Assembly (NCBI RefSeq): GCF_009741925.1
Contig: NZ_WPCC01000001.1
Span: 186,001 to 250,000, forward strand
DNA from: Natronomonas sp. CBA1123
GTDB taxonomy: Archaea; Halobacteriota; Halobacteria; Halobacteriales; Haloarculaceae
Length of the DNA stretch: 64,000 bases
Reading direction: 5' to 3'
In this document: piece after piece, positions 15,754 to 25,087 of the stretch
How the letters are laid out: every line of letters starts with the position of its first letter
Position numbering within the stretch: the stretch's first letter is position 1
Position numbers and translations under genes: made by a program
The notes under the pieces: generated by a model
What the model was told of the DNA's origin: nothing
Seen by the model: the letters and a program-made list of their open reading frames with translations, nothing else
The model's database searches: none

Positions 15754-16698
15754 TCACAAAAACGGCCGCAACGGCTCCCCACCTGTGACCGCCTCAGCGG
15801 CGATGACGCGGTCGTGAGCGACGCACGCGCCCGTGGCGAGCAGGGCGGCGCCGATGCCGGCGATTCCCACCGGGGCCGTCACGAGATTCCCAGCGCCGGC
15901 GAGATACACCACCGAAAGCGCCCCGAGCCCGTTGAACGACCCGTGGAAGAACGCCGCGGCCAGCACCGACTCCGCCCGAACCGTGAGGTAGGTGTACACC
16001 GGCGAGACAGCCACTGTCGCGGCGGTCATCACGAAGACGCCGACAATCGGTGCCTCGGGAAAGTTGTGGCCCTGCAGGATGATTGGTGCGTGCCAGAGCC
16101 CCCAAACGGCGCCGGTTAGCCCCGAGACCTTCCAGAACCCGAGCGGCGACAGTTCTTCGAGCAACAGACCGCGCCATCCGAGTTCCTCACCCAGCGCGGC
16201 GAGAGCGTTAATCGTCAGCCCGGCACCGAGTCCCTGGACGGCGAACAACAGTGCGGGCGGCCCCGGGAACGCCTCGAGTTGGGCGATGGCTTCCTCGACT
16301 TGCGCCTGTGGAAGGCCGAGGTCGAGGAGAAATGCCGCGTAGTCAGTCGTAATCGACACGCCGGGCAGCAGCGCGCCCACGCCGATGGTCGCGGCGACGA
16401 GAGCGAGGGGGGCGAGCCAGCCAACGGCCAGCCACCGAGGTCGGCCGAGACGCAGACCACAGCCGTCACGAATCGACCCGCCGGCGCGGTACTGAACGAG
16501 TATCGCGGCGATTGCAGGCGTCCACATGAACAGGGCGACGACGAGGACGGTCCCGGCAATGGTTTGCAGTTCGACACCGGCAACGTAGAGAGCGGCCGCA
16601 CTCGTCCAGGAAATGCCGAAAGCGAGCGCGAGGAACGCCCCCACTTTCCGAGTGTCGACCGCATCGAACCCCGTTTCAGCGGCAGTTCTGGAGGACAT
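15754..16698 (-). CDS. CPBP-family intramembrane metalloprotease
   Basis: A 314-aa polytopic membrane protein with the CPBP/CAAX (Rce1-like) glutamic-protease motifs in order: GEELGWRG (about residue 170), VWGLWHAPI and FFHGSFNGL. About eight hydrophobic segments surround them. Homologs cleave CAAX-type proteins or act as bacteriocin-immunity-like membrane proteases; in haloarchaea their substrates are unknown. ATG 16698 fits the first hydrophilic stretch before TM1. A second protein of the family is encoded at 22988-23860. It follows the membrane protein gene at 16744 on the same strand. Confidence 0.88.
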   Translation of the reverse strand: MSSRTAAETGFDAVDTRKVGAFLALAFGISWTSAAALYVAGVELQTIAGTVLVVALFMWTPAIAAILVQYRAGGSIRDGCGLRLGRPRWLAVGWLAPLALVAATIGVGALLPGVSITTDYAAFLLDLGLPQAQVEEAIAQLEAFPGPPALLFAVQGLGAGLTINALAALGEELGWRGLLLEELSPLGFWKVSGLTGAVWGLWHAPIILQGHNFPEAPIVGVFVMTAATVAVSPVYTYLTVRAESVLAAAFFHGSFNGLGALSVVYLAGAGNLVTAPVGIAGIGAALLATGACVAHDRVIAAEAVTGGEPLRPFL

Positions 16699-16743
16699 TG
16701 GTGAGTCTGGACCGCCGGACCTCAAAAACGTAGGGCCCGGGGT

Positions 16744-17739
16744 CTACTCGTCGGCGACGGGACGGCGGTCGGGAATCAGATCGAAGTCGGGTTCGATATC
16801 GCCCAACACGAGCAGGGCGTAGTACCGCAGGTACGCGAGCACCGGAACTTGAGCGAGCGCCGCGAGGACGATGAGCGCCACGACGAACACGGCCGCGAGC
16901 ACCCCGATGATGACGAGGCCGGCCGTCGAGAACGACAGCGCCAGGTACGTGATGCCGCCGAGGATGGCAAACGGAATCGCCACGATGACTGCGCCGATAC
17001 CGACCACAATCGACAGCAGGAAGGCGGCGACGATACCCAGACCGAAGGCGACGAGCGCGTAGGCGAGATACTGTTTCCATTCGGCTTTCACGGACGACCA
17101 GAGTCGACCCCAGGCGGCGAGGACGCCGCTGTCGTTTTGAATCATGAGCGGAACGACGAACGCGGTCGTGAAGCCGTCAATGACCCCGTAGACGAGTGCC
17201 GCGAGGAAGATGAGCGGAATCCCGATGACGAAGGCGGCGATACCCGGGGCAGCGTTACCGGTGAGCAGCGGCACCAACAGAAGCGCCAGCCAGCCGACCA
17301 CGAGCAACAGGAAGGGGAGGCCAATAAGCAGACGGAACCCGAACAGGCGAATTCCCTGCCTCCACCGTCGATTCCAGTAGCGCCGAATCGACACCCTGCC
17401 GCTGCGGAGCGATTCGATGAAGACGAACTCCATTATCGACCCGATTATCGCGAACGTGAGGCCGATGACGAGAACGGCGGCCACGACCAGGCCGACAATC
17501 AGAAGGAAGTCGTCCGGAAGCGTCGAGGGGATGCCGTCGGGGAGTTGCCCCGGCTGTTGCCCCGGCGTGTCGCTCGGCGTCCCGCCGGTGTTGAAGTTCC
17601 CCGTCGGCGCACTCGTCGACCCGCCGATGAAAAAGGCGACGAGGGCGAGTTTGAGCCACCGCCGTAACTCGAACGGGAACAGGAACTCCCGTGTGACATC
17701 TATCGCGTCGCTAACGTCGTCGATGGCATGGAGGGCCAT
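16744..17739 (-). CDS. Polytopic membrane protein, DUF7544-like
   Basis: A 331-aa membrane protein beginning MALHAIDDVSDAIDVTREFL, a start shared by a conserved haloarchaeal group (DUF7544-like, from memory). After a first hydrophobic segment (about 33-40) comes a Pro/Gly-rich external-looking loop (about 41-75), then about six transmembrane segments with Gly-rich helices. The C-terminus is short and acidic. ATG 17739 was chosen over longer in-frame starts because the extra N-terminus is Arg-rich and not family-like. No catalytic motif is seen. The function is unknown. Confidence 0.75.
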   Translation of the reverse strand: MALHAIDDVSDAIDVTREFLFPFELRRWLKLALVAFFIGGSTSAPTGNFNTGGTPSDTPGQQPGQLPDGIPSTLPDDFLLIVGLVVAAVLVIGLTFAIIGSIMEFVFIESLRSGRVSIRRYWNRRWRQGIRLFGFRLLIGLPFLLLVVGWLALLLVPLLTGNAAPGIAAFVIGIPLIFLAALVYGVIDGFTTAFVVPLMIQNDSGVLAAWGRLWSSVKAEWKQYLAYALVAFGLGIVAAFLLSIVVGIGAVIVAIPFAILGGITYLALSFSTAGLVIIGVLAAVFVVALIVLAALAQVPVLAYLRYYALLVLGDIEPDFDLIPDRRPVADE

Positions 17740-17899
17740 ACAGAGGTAATCGGCGACATCCCCGATAGCGCTTTGGGTGGTTCTCAACCGCTGAGACACC
17801 GTCGGAGACGGCAAAAGGCGTTGACGACGTGTCAGAAGCGTATCAGCCCCCATACCACGACCCCTTCCTACTCGAGAACCCCAGAATCGAGGGCGCGAA

Positions 17900-19417
17900 C
17901 TAATCCTTCCGTGACCAGGCGGCAACCACTACCGCGAGGGCGATGGCCACGAGGCCGAAAAGCGCCGCGGTCGGGATGCCGCCACCGATGCCAGCCGTTG
18001 GCTCTCGGGGAGTCACCGTTTGGCCAGCGAGACTCGCCGTGATTGGGACGACTCTCGTGACACGCGCCGTGCTTCCGTTGGCTCTCTCGATGGTGAGCGT
18101 AACCGCCGTTTCCTCGCTCGTCTTCACGGGCAGTTCCAAGACTCGTCCGTGTCGGTCGGCGGACCCATCACCGTCGATGTCCCAGCTGTATGCTTCGACG
18201 GCGTCTTCTGTTACTGCCGGTTCGGCGGTGAGTTTGACTGAGTCGTTCTCGCTGGGGTCGTTCGGGCTGTACCGGAACCACGCTCCACTGTCCGTGGCCG
18301 TTTCGGTCGTCGACGTCGGAGTCGGAGTCAGGGTCCCAGTCGACGAGCTTGCCGTCCCCGATTCGGTTGGAGTCGGCGTGACGGTCGAGGTCGGAGAAGT
18401 CGTCGGTGTCGGTGTGAGAGTCGACATTGGCGTCGTCGGAGTGGCTGTTGGTGTCGGGGTGAGCGTCGGCGTTGGTGTCGGCGTCGCTTCGGTCACGGAG
18501 AGCGTGCCACAGGACGCGGTGTCACTGGATTCGCCACCGCTGTAGGACCAGACCTTCACCCGCGGCTCGTAGGTCCCCGCTTCGGAGTAGGCGACCACTC
18601 TGGAAGGCTGAGTAGTGTACTGGCCGAAGGAGCCGTCCCCGTACCGGTCGTACTGGAATTCGTCGGCGTTCTCGGAGTTCGAGGCGTCAATCGTCACTGA
18701 CTCCCCAACCTGGACACTCGTCTCCGAGACCGTACAGCTGGCAACCGCCGCCGACGTGGGAGTGGGCGTCACCGTGGGCATCGGAGTTGCCGTCGGTGTC
18801 GGCGTCACTGTGGGCATCGGGGTCGGCGTCGGTGTCGGCGTCACCGTAGGCATCGGGGTCGGTGTCGGCGTCACTGTGGGCATCGGAGTCGATGTCGGTG
18901 TCGGCGTCACCGTAGGCATCGGAGTCGGCGTTGCTTCGGTCACCGTGATACTGCCACAGGATGCGACGTCACTGGATTCAGCATCAGATGACCAGACTTT
19001 CACTTGCGGTTCGTAGGTCCCTGCTTCGGAGTACGCGACCGTTCTCGAAGACTCATACGTATACTCGCCGAACGAGCCATCGCCATACCTGTCGTACTGG
19101 TAGCCAAAGGCGTTTTCGGACGCCGAGGCGTCGATAGTCACCGACTCACCTACTTGGACGCTCGTGTCCGAAACAGTACAGCTGGCGACAGGATGGCTGC
19201 TGGTAACGGCCATCATTGTCGGCGCCACGTCGCCGTCAGCCATCGTATCGCTCGTCGTGCCCCCACCGACGGCCGGGGTTGCACCGAATATCAGAACCCC
19301 GGCCAGCGCCAGCAGAACGACCACACCACCCGCGTAGCTGAGTCCCAAGAGACGCCTCGGCGTCGCCCGATTACAGCGGTTCCACTCGTCTGTCTCGTCG
19401 TCAATCCATGGATTCAT
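17900..19417 (-). CDS. Surface protein with PKD-like domains and Thr-Pro stalks
   Basis: A 505-aa exported protein. A transmembrane/signal segment (about 28-48) precedes two related PKD-like domains (about 75-155 and 225-310). Each starts ASCTVS(D/E)[14 protein letters not shown] and contains [10 protein letters not shown] and [11 protein letters not shown]. They are joined by Thr-Pro-rich linkers (about 160-222 and 315-375). A third domain with [14 protein letters not shown] follows, then a C-terminal transmembrane helix (about 480-500) with a short basic tail. It is probably anchored at both ends or cleaved at the first, displaying Ig-like folds outside the cell. The linkers are likely O-glycosylated stalks (inference). 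Function, for example adhesion, is not determined. Confidence 0.85.
   Translation of the reverse strand: MNPWIDDETDEWNRCNRATPRRLLGLSYAGGVVVLLALAGVLIFGATPAVGGGTTSDTMADGDVAPTMMAVTSSHPVASCTVSDTSVQVGESVTIDASASENAFGYQYDRYGDGSFGEYTYESSRTVAYSEAGTYEPQVKVWSSDAESSDVASCGSITVTEATPTPMPTVTPTPTSTPMPTVTPTPTPMPTVTPTPTPTPMPTVTPTPTATPMPTVTPTPTSAAVASCTVSETSVQVGESVTIDASNSENADEFQYDRYGDGSFGQYTTQPSRVVAYSEAGTYEPRVKVWSYSGGESSDTASCGTLSVTEATPTPTPTLTPTPTATPTTPMSTLTPTPTTSPTSTVTPTPTESGTASSSTGTLTPTPTSTTETATDSGAWFRYSPNDPSENDSVKLTAEPAVTEDAVEAYSWDIDGDGSADRHGRVLELPVKTSEETAVTLTIERANGSTARVTRVVPITASLAGQTVTPREPTAGIGGGIPTAALFGLVAIALAVVVAAWSRKD
18752..18936 (-). repeat. Tandem coding repeat for Thr-Pro stalk
   Basis: Degenerate in-frame tandem repeat encoding units of the type [11 protein letters not shown] between the first two PKD-like domains. 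A second, less regular Thr-Pro region lies at about 18300-18495 in the same gene. Repeat length probably varies between strains. Confidence 0.75.
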
Positions 19418-19633
19418 CCCGATTCACTACTCCCGTGACCCACCCAATGCCGTCGGTACACTCCGGTGTGAGTGTCGGTGAGAACGGTCGCCCGTCGCCT
19501 CGATTCGGCGGTTTCCAGCCTCACCGTGGTCGTTGTCTCTGTGCAGCCTCATCTGTGCTTGTTTCTCCAACCCCCGATATAAATCTAAGCGTGGATTACG
19601 GCGGTAACCACAGTTACGCGCGGAAAATCCGAA

Positions 19634-19831
19634 TCATTCGGAGGCGTCGGAATCGGGACGCTGCCCTACGGAAGTCACGGCCGAAAAGAGACTTCCAGCA
19701 AGTCCGAGTACCCCAATTCCGAGCGAGGCGAGAACAATCGTTCCGGACGTACCGTACCCTCTCGCCTCGATTCGAACGGCCCAAAGCATCAACACGATAC
19801 TGAACAGGAGAGCATCTCTCGACAGGGACAT
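19634..19831 (-). CDS. Small two-helix membrane protein (65 aa)
   Basis: A 65-aa protein with two hydrophobic stretches (about 7-20 and 29-48), joined by a short charged loop (RIEARGYG), and an acidic hydrophilic tail ending SDASE. A TATA-like TTCTTAATAC lies about 28 nt upstream of the ATG, as expected for a leaderless haloarchaeal gene, which supports it as real. It lies on the same strand as, and 216 nt upstream of, the PKD surface protein. I recognise no family. Confidence 0.68.
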   Translation of the reverse strand: MSLSRDALLFSIVLMLWAVRIEARGYGTSGTIVLASLGIGVLGLAGSLFSAVTSVGQRPDSDASE

Positions 19832-19951
19832 CTAGTAGGGCGGGAACGGCAGCCGTATTAAGAATTTTTCACCCCACTCGGGGGAGTCCCACATTGGCGA
19901 AGAAGCAGACGCTATCGGGAGTTAGCAAACACATGAGATGCAGAACGTTTC

Positions 19952-20347
19952 TCAGCCTATCTGGACTGCGAATACAATCTGATTGTTCAGCATGACGTGA
20001 AGTGGCTGGCCAGCGTCGTCCCACGCTTGTGTCTCCGAGTACGGTGAGTCTCGAGTCGAATCGGTAAAGGAGACCTCCACGTCGTAGTCACCCCCCATTA
20101 TTACGTTGTTGTTGATTACCGTCTGTTCGTTCGGGCTGAGTTCGAGGCGGGTGTCGATTGGGGAAGCCTCGCTGTCCCGTTGTGTGACGGTCAAATCGAC
20201 GGTCCGTGACACGTCGCCATCGTTGTGTACGATAACATCAGTTGCCCCCCGGCTACTCGCGAAGGGACCGCTACACCCGGAAAGACCCACAACAGTCATC
20301 GAGCCAACGCCGCCGAGGAGGGCACGCCGAGACCAATTCGAGCGCAT
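19952..20347 (-). CDS. Tat-exported lipoprotein
   Basis: A 131-aa lipoprotein. The signal peptide has a twin-arginine motif (SRRALLGG), a short hydrophobic core and the lipobox LSGC, so the mature protein would be lipid-anchored at Cys25 on the outside. The rest (DVIVHNDGDVSRTVDLTVTQ and onwards) looks like one small beta-sandwich, acidic as usual. A TATA-like ATACTTATG about 27 nt upstream supports the ATG at 20347. Binding partner and function are unknown; it may be a substrate-binding or structural surface protein. Confidence 0.82.
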   Translation of the reverse strand: MRSNWSRRALLGGVGSMTVVGLSGCSGPFASSRGATDVIVHNDGDVSRTVDLTVTQRDSEASPIDTRLELSPNEQTVINNNVIMGGDYDVEVSFTDSTRDSPYSETQAWDDAGQPLHVMLNNQIVFAVQIG

Positions 20348-20466
20348 ACATCGGGGTCAGAACAGGTGCATAAGTATCTTCTCCAGAACCCCCTCAGGAA
20401 ACGGTATGTGGTCGATGGGAGTGCTGCGGTCTGCGTTCCACGCGAACAGGTGCGAGCGCCACGTAC

Positions 20467-21030
20467 TCAGTCGACCCACGTTCGTGACAGTTGCTCGCGC
20501 GGTGTCGTACTGTACTCGCCCTCCTCGAAGACGGTCACACGACCGGTCTCTTCGCTCAGCGTCATCGTCGTGACCACGTCCGGCCGAGCGGATGTATCGA
20601 GTGCGCTCATGTGCCGAGACCCCATCCAGTCGGCGTACGGACTTGAGTCCTCCCGAGAACGTTCCGACTCAGGAGAGTAGCTTCGGAACCGGACCAGCTG
20701 TTCCTGTACGACACCGTCGACGCTCACGACCACCGCACCGTCTCGAGTGCGAGCGACCTCGGTCGTCGCCTCGTAGAACCCATCCACGTCGTCGAGGATA
20801 TCACGACTGTCGACGTCGGGCCAGCGATTGTTCCCCATCGGGTCCGCGTGATTTCTGACGGTGGGCCCGGAGACGACGGCGAAATACAGCCCCGGGCCGG
20901 TGACGTACGGCTCCTCCCAGCGCTTGAAGGACAGGCTGACGTCCTCCATACAGACCCGAATCCGGTCGATCAGCTCCTGCACCCGTTCGTGCGACCGATA
21001 GGCGATGTCCAACGGGTCGGCGGTAGTCAT
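20467..21030 (-). CDS. Diadenylate cyclase DacZ paralog (copy 2)
   Basis: A 187-aa DAC-domain protein closely similar in layout to the one at 9484: GPGLYFAVV, MGNNRWPDV, the DGA motif at 97-99 (RTRDGAVVV) and RHM at 139-141 (GSRHMSALDTSA). It should bind ATP and make c-di-AMP, or could be a regulatory or inactive copy. The TATA-like TTCTATATCCC just upstream of ATG 21030 supports the start. It is divergent from a tandem Usp gene at 21136 (105 bp between), so the two may be co-regulated. Having two DAC genes within 11 kb is unusual. Confidence 0.85.
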   Translation of the reverse strand: MTTADPLDIAYRSHERVQELIDRIRVCMEDVSLSFKRWEEPYVTGPGLYFAVVSGPTVRNHADPMGNNRWPDVDSRDILDDVDGFYEATTEVARTRDGAVVVSVDGVVQEQLVRFRSYSPESERSREDSSPYADWMGSRHMSALDTSARPDVVTTMTLSEETGRVTVFEEGEYSTTPREQLSRTWVD

Positions 21031-21135
21031 ACTCCCCACTCGTATCGGGAGGGATATAGAACTCCGTACGCGTCCCGTTTCGGCGTTCGTATCGGCAAAC
21101 GGTGAAGGGAGTGCCCCGCCAACGTCCCACCAGAG

Positions 21136-22029
21136 ATGTACGACCGAATCGTAATCGCCGTCGATGGGAGTGAAGAAGCCCGTCGAGCGGCGAGACGGGG
21201 GCTCGCACTCGCGAAGGCCTTCGATGCGGAGGTGGATGTGGTCTCTGTCGTCGAGCGGAAAACGCTCCGACTTACGGAGACGGCCGACGAGAAGCGCCAA
21301 CTGCGAGAACGCGGCGAGGAAGCCCTCGCAGAAATCGAGGACATCGCAGCGGAGGGCGGCCACACCGTCCGGACGGAACTGCTCGAAGGCAAGCCCGCCG
21401 CCCAAATCTGTGACCACGCAGAGTCGACTGACGCCGATTTACTCGTCGTCGGGAGACAGGGACGGACGGGGCTCGGTCGGCGTCTGTTGGGCGGCGTTAC
21501 CGAACAGGTCCTCCATCGGGGCGACACGCCTGTGCTCGTCGTTCCGGATGGCGACGTGAATGAACTGAACACCGACTATTCGGACGTTCTCATCCCGACG
21601 GACGGCAGCGACAACGCCGAGGTGGCGGTCCCGCACGGTATCGGTGTCGCCGAACGCTGTGGTTCGACGCTCCACGTGTTGAACGTCGTCGACCTGCAAG
21701 CTGCAGGCGGCGTCTTCGACGCCGGCGGACTCGACCGGGCGTTCATCGAACGACTCGAAGCGAGAGGCCAGGACGCAGTCGAGCGCGTCGCGACGGACAT
21801 CACGGAATCCGTCCCGTCGCTGACGGTCGAGACCGCCGTCGAACGGACGACTTCGATGGATGGAGCGGCCGCCGGCATCGAAGCATACCTCGAGGAGAAC
21901 GGAATCGACCTCGTGGTGATGGGGTCACACGGCCGGTCGAACCTCACGCGTCAGCTCCTCGGTAGCGTCGCCTCGGCCGTGCTTCGGACGGTCGACGTTC
22001 CGGTTCTCGTGGTGAAACGACCCGACTGA
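21136..22029 (+). CDS. Tandem-domain universal stress protein
   Basis: A 297-aa protein made of two Usp domains. Domain 1 (about 1-142) starts MYDRIVIAVDGSEEARRAA and carries GRQGRTGLGRRLLGGVTE. Domain 2 (about 150-297) starts VLIPTDGSDNAEVAV and carries GSHGRSNLTRQLLGSVAS. Both have the ATP-binding G-2X-G-9X-G-(S/T) signature. Tandem Usp proteins usually form monomers mimicking Usp dimers. It is divergent from the second dacZ gene. Some Usp proteins bind c-di-AMP or cAMP in bacteria, so a link to the cyclase is possible but not shown. Confidence 0.92.
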   Translation: MYDRIVIAVDGSEEARRAARRGLALAKAFDAEVDVVSVVERKTLRLTETADEKRQLRERGEEALAEIEDIAAEGGHTVRTELLEGKPAAQICDHAESTDADLLVVGRQGRTGLGRRLLGGVTEQVLHRGDTPVLVVPDGDVNELNTDYSDVLIPTDGSDNAEVAVPHGIGVAERCGSTLHVLNVVDLQAAGGVFDAGGLDRAFIERLEARGQDAVERVATDITESVPSLTVETAVERTTSMDGAAAGIEAYLEENGIDLVVMGSHGRSNLTRQLLGSVASAVLRTVDVPVLVVKRPD

Positions 22030-22099
22030 CCCGGGCGGCGAAGCGACGGGCCACGCGACGAGCCCCCTCGAGTTGATTTATCCTGATTCCCACGGTACG

Positions 22100-22972
22100 A
22101 TGAGTATGTCAAGTTCGGAGCCATCTCCCTCCCGACGCCGCTGGCCGCTGCTCGCGGCAGCGCTCGGAGTCGTCATCGCCGCCATCGCGGTCGCCCGCCG
22201 CCGGTTTGTCAGCGAAATCCACGACCACGTCGACGCCCTGTATGCGGCGGCCGACTCCGAGCGGCCGACGCCCCCTCGATTCAACCCGGACGACATCGAG
22301 TCGTTGCCGGCGCCAGTCCGCCGGTACTTCGAGCGCGTCCTCGAACCGGGACAGCCCCACGTCCGAACGGCGCGATTGCGACAGCAGGGGACGTTCCGCC
22401 TTGGCGGGGCCGACGCCGACTGGCGCCCGCTGGAAGCAACCCAGCACGTCACCGTCCGGCCACCGGGATTCGTCTGGGACGCACGTATCGATATCGCCCC
22501 ACTCGTTCCCGCCCGCGTCGTCGACCTGTATCGAGCGGGCGACGGCATCCTGAAAGCGCGGCTGTTCGGCGCCATCCCCGTGGCGAGCGCCGGGCCCACC
22601 CCCGAAATGAACGAAGGCGAACTCCTCCGGTATCTCGTCGAGGCGGTCTGGGTGCCGACCGCATTGTTGCCCGAGGCGGGCGTCACCTGGGAGGCCATCG
22701 ACGACGACTCGGCGCGTGCAACCCTCGAAGACGGCGACGTGACGGCCTCGGTCGTGTTCCACTTCGATGCCGACGACGAAATCGAGCGCGTCACTGCCGA
22801 ACGCTACCGACAAGAAGATGACGACTACACCTCGTGGAGTGGGCACTTCCGCGCCTACGAGCGTCGCGACGGCATGCGAGTGCCGACCGAGGCGGAGGTG
22901 GCCTGGACCCTCCCTGACGGTGACCTCCCCTACTGGCGGGCGACCATCGAAGCTATCGACTACTCGACGTGA
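22100..22972 (+). CDS. DUF6544 family membrane-anchored protein
   Basis: A 290-aa protein with an N-terminal transmembrane helix (about 15-33), then a domain matching DUF6544 (earlier DUF6920): LPAPVRRYFERVLEPGQP, a Gln-Gly-x-Phe strand (RQQGTFRLGG) and the signature PPGFVWDARI. The C-terminal part contains WSGHFRAYERRDGMRVPTEA. The fold is probably a lipid- or hydrophobic-ligand-binding beta barrel outside or at the membrane; function is unknown. The TATA-like GATTTATCC about 25 nt upstream supports ATG 22100. A CPBP protease gene converges on it (15 nt between). Confidence 0.8.
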   Translation: MSMSSSEPSPSRRRWPLLAAALGVVIAAIAVARRRFVSEIHDHVDALYAAADSERPTPPRFNPDDIESLPAPVRRYFERVLEPGQPHVRTARLRQQGTFRLGGADADWRPLEATQHVTVRPPGFVWDARIDIAPLVPARVVDLYRAGDGILKARLFGAIPVASAGPTPEMNEGELLRYLVEAVWVPTALLPEAGVTWEAIDDDSARATLEDGDVTASVVFHFDADDEIERVTAERYRQEDDDYTSWSGHFRAYERRDGMRVPTEAEVAWTLPDGDLPYWRATIEAIDYST

Positions 22973-22987
22973 AACAGCCTCGTGACA

Positions 22988-23860
22988 TCAGGGCCGGGCA
23001 CCGGCATCCGTCGCGTCCGGCATCTCGCCGTCGGTAAGTCGTTCCCGGCCGTAGACGGCGATGACGGCGAAGACGATGAAGACGTACACCGCGAGGTGGA
23101 CGACCGTGACGACGCCGACGGCGCTTTCGTCGATGATGCCGTCGATGACGATTTGGTCCGCCGCCAGCGGAATGACTACGTCGGCGGTGTTCGCCATCGC
23201 GTGTAGCACCATCACGAGCAGAACGCTGCCGGTGTTGTTGTACAGCCACCCGAGCAGAATCGACAGCGTGAGAATCCCGCCGACCCAGCCGAGCGTGTTG
23301 ACGAGCGGGAAACTGGAGTGCGGCGTCACGGGGATGACGAAGTAGGGGGCGTGCCAGCCGGCCCAGACGACGCCGATGAGCAGGCTCGCCGGCACCGCCC
23401 CGTAGCGCTCGTTGAGGTGTGGCTGGGCGAACCCACGCCAGCCGGGTTCTTCGTTGAGACCGCCGCTCAACAGCAGCGCGAACAGGAAGATGACGGCGAA
23501 CAGAATCGGCGAGGGAAACGCCTGCCCGAGGTCGACGGGGCCGCGAACGACGACGAGCACGAGCGTGATACCCACAGCCGCTGCAATCGGGAGACCGGCG
23601 GCGACGGCCCACCACTTCCAGCCGACCCGCCAGCGAGTAATCTGTCGCGCCCACGCCCGAACGTCGTCGCCGCGAAGCCACGTGATGACCGCGGCGCTAA
23701 TCGGCGGGCCGAAACTCCCCACGTAGACGAGAATCGCGGCCGACCAACTCGGCTCCATGAACACGGCCGGCGCCGAAACCACCCACGTATAGAGATACGC
23801 ACCGAGGAAGAACGCGACGACTGGACGGTCCTCGACGAGCGGTATGCTAGAACTTTCCAT
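22988..23860 (-). CDS. CPBP-family intramembrane metalloprotease
   Basis: A 290-aa membrane protein with about eight hydrophobic segments and the CPBP motifs LNEEPGWRGFA (about residue 137), VWAGWHAPYF and LHAMANTAD. The family acts as intramembrane glutamic/metal-dependent proteases; substrates in haloarchaea are unknown. The Pro in EEPGWRG is common in the family. TTTAATGCG about 25-30 nt upstream serves as a likely TATA box for the ATG at 23860. It is a distant relative of the protein at 15754. Its neighbours do not suggest a pathway. Confidence 0.87.
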   Translation of the reverse strand: MESSSIPLVEDRPVVAFFLGAYLYTWVVSAPAVFMEPSWSAAILVYVGSFGPPISAAVITWLRGDDVRAWARQITRWRVGWKWWAVAAGLPIAAAVGITLVLVVVRGPVDLGQAFPSPILFAVIFLFALLLSGGLNEEPGWRGFAQPHLNERYGAVPASLLIGVVWAGWHAPYFVIPVTPHSSFPLVNTLGWVGGILTLSILLGWLYNNTGSVLLVMVLHAMANTADVVIPLAADQIVIDGIIDESAVGVVTVVHLAVYVFIVFAVIAVYGRERLTDGEMPDATDAGARP

Positions 23861-23941
23861 AGAAGAACACTCCTCGGAATCGCATTAAACGCTTTTCCGC
23901 TCCAAGGAGGGGCCCGTCACCGCACAGAAACGGTTCGTCGT

Positions 23942-25087
23942 TCAGTCGGCCGTCGCCGCACAGTTGTTCGGCCCGCGTTCGAGTTGCAGGGCGCGCTGTC
24001 GTGGGATGTCGCGCTGGCCGAGGTTCGTCGCGATGAGCTGGGTGTGGTTCGCGGGCCGCGGCGGCATGTCGGCGAGGACGGCCTCGACGAACTCCTCTTC
24101 GGGCAGCGACAGGATGTCCAGTCGCTCGACGACATCGCGTAGGGGGGCCGTGTAACTGCCGTCGGCAGCCGGTTCGGCATGGGTCCCGTGGTGTCCCGGC
24201 GCGATGAGCGTCTCGTCGGGTAGCGTGAGAACCCGCTGTTGTAGCGACTGATACAGTTGGGCTGCGGCTTCCGGTGCGCCGTCGGCGCCGGCTTCGAGGT
24301 CGGGCCGGGCCACGCTGTCGACGAACAGCCCATCGCCGGTCAGCAGGACTGCCTCGTCGACGTAGTAGGCGGTCATTCCCGAGGTGTGTCCGGGCGTGTG
24401 AATCGCCGCAATCGTGCTGTTCCCGACTTCGAGCGTCTCGCCGTCGGCAATCGTCTCGTAGGAGATGTCGTAGTCGATGCCGCGGTCGACCGCGGCCGCG
24501 GGGACGACCGCAGTCGCGTCGGTGTGTTCGCCGAGTTCGCGGACGCCGCTGACGTGGTCGGCGTGGACGTGCGTGTCGACGGCGTAGGTGAGTTCGCTCC
24601 CGTGGTCGGCCGCAACGTCGACGTACTCCCGGGCGAAAGCCGACAGCGGGTCGATGACCGCCGCTTCGTCACCGGAGACGACGAGATACGCCAGACAGCC
24701 GCTGGAGGGGCGCCGGAACTGCAGCACCGTCGCGTCGGTGTCCGTCGTCAGTTCCGTGTACACCGAGAGGTCCGCCCACGCCTCCATCCCGCCAGCGAGA
24801 TTTCGGACGTCGACGTCGGCCCGCCGGAGATGACGCGCCGATTCACGACTGATTTTTCCCGTTCCACAGACGGTCACGACCGTCTCGGTCGGATGGTCGG
24901 CCAGCACCTCCCCGGGGTCCGACTGGGTCAGCGTCCGGTCGGGCACGTTTACCGTCTCGACGCTCGCCCCCTCGATGTGCCACTTCTCGTACTCGTGCGG
25001 TTGGCGCACGTCGACGACCGTGACCGGTTCACCCGCCTCGATGTGCTCGTACAGGTCCTCGGGCGTCATCTCGGGGACGGAAGACAT
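23942..25087 (-). CDS. Rhodanese / persulfide-dioxygenase-like MBL fusion
   Basis: A 381-aa two-domain protein. Residues 1-110 form a rhodanese domain (VVDVRQPHEYEKWH; active Cys74 in VCGTGKIS). Residues about 115-350 form a metallo-beta-lactamase domain with THVHADHVSG (172-181), IHTPGHTSG and LLTGDGLFVD, the ETHE1/persulfide dioxygenase or glyoxalase-II-like pattern. Such proteins oxidise glutathione- or other low-molecular-weight persulfides to sulfite. Haloarchaea use gamma-glutamylcysteine as thiol, so that persulfide is the likely substrate (inference). It lies next to a CoA-disulfide-reductase-like gene, supporting a role in sulfur/thiol metabolism. The last 40 residues are an extra tail. 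Confidence 0.85.
   Translation of the reverse strand: MSSVPEMTPEDLYEHIEAGEPVTVVDVRQPHEYEKWHIEGASVETVNVPDRTLTQSDPGEVLADHPTETVVTVCGTGKISRESARHLRRADVDVRNLAGGMEAWADLSVYTELTTDTDATVLQFRRPSSGCLAYLVVSGDEAAVIDPLSAFAREYVDVAADHGSELTYAVDTHVHADHVSGVRELGEHTDATAVVPAAAVDRGIDYDISYETIADGETLEVGNSTIAAIHTPGHTSGMTAYYVDEAVLLTGDGLFVDSVARPDLEAGADGAPEAAAQLYQSLQQRVLTLPDETLIAPGHHGTHAEPAADGSYTAPLRDVVERLDILSLPEEEFVEAVLADMPPRPANHTQLIATNLGQRDIPRQRALQLERGPNNCAATAD

Noticed and set aside
18300-18936. Regular repeats resembling a CRISPR or satellite array
   Set aside because: They are in-frame codons for Thr-Pro linkers without unique spacers; no cas genes are nearby.
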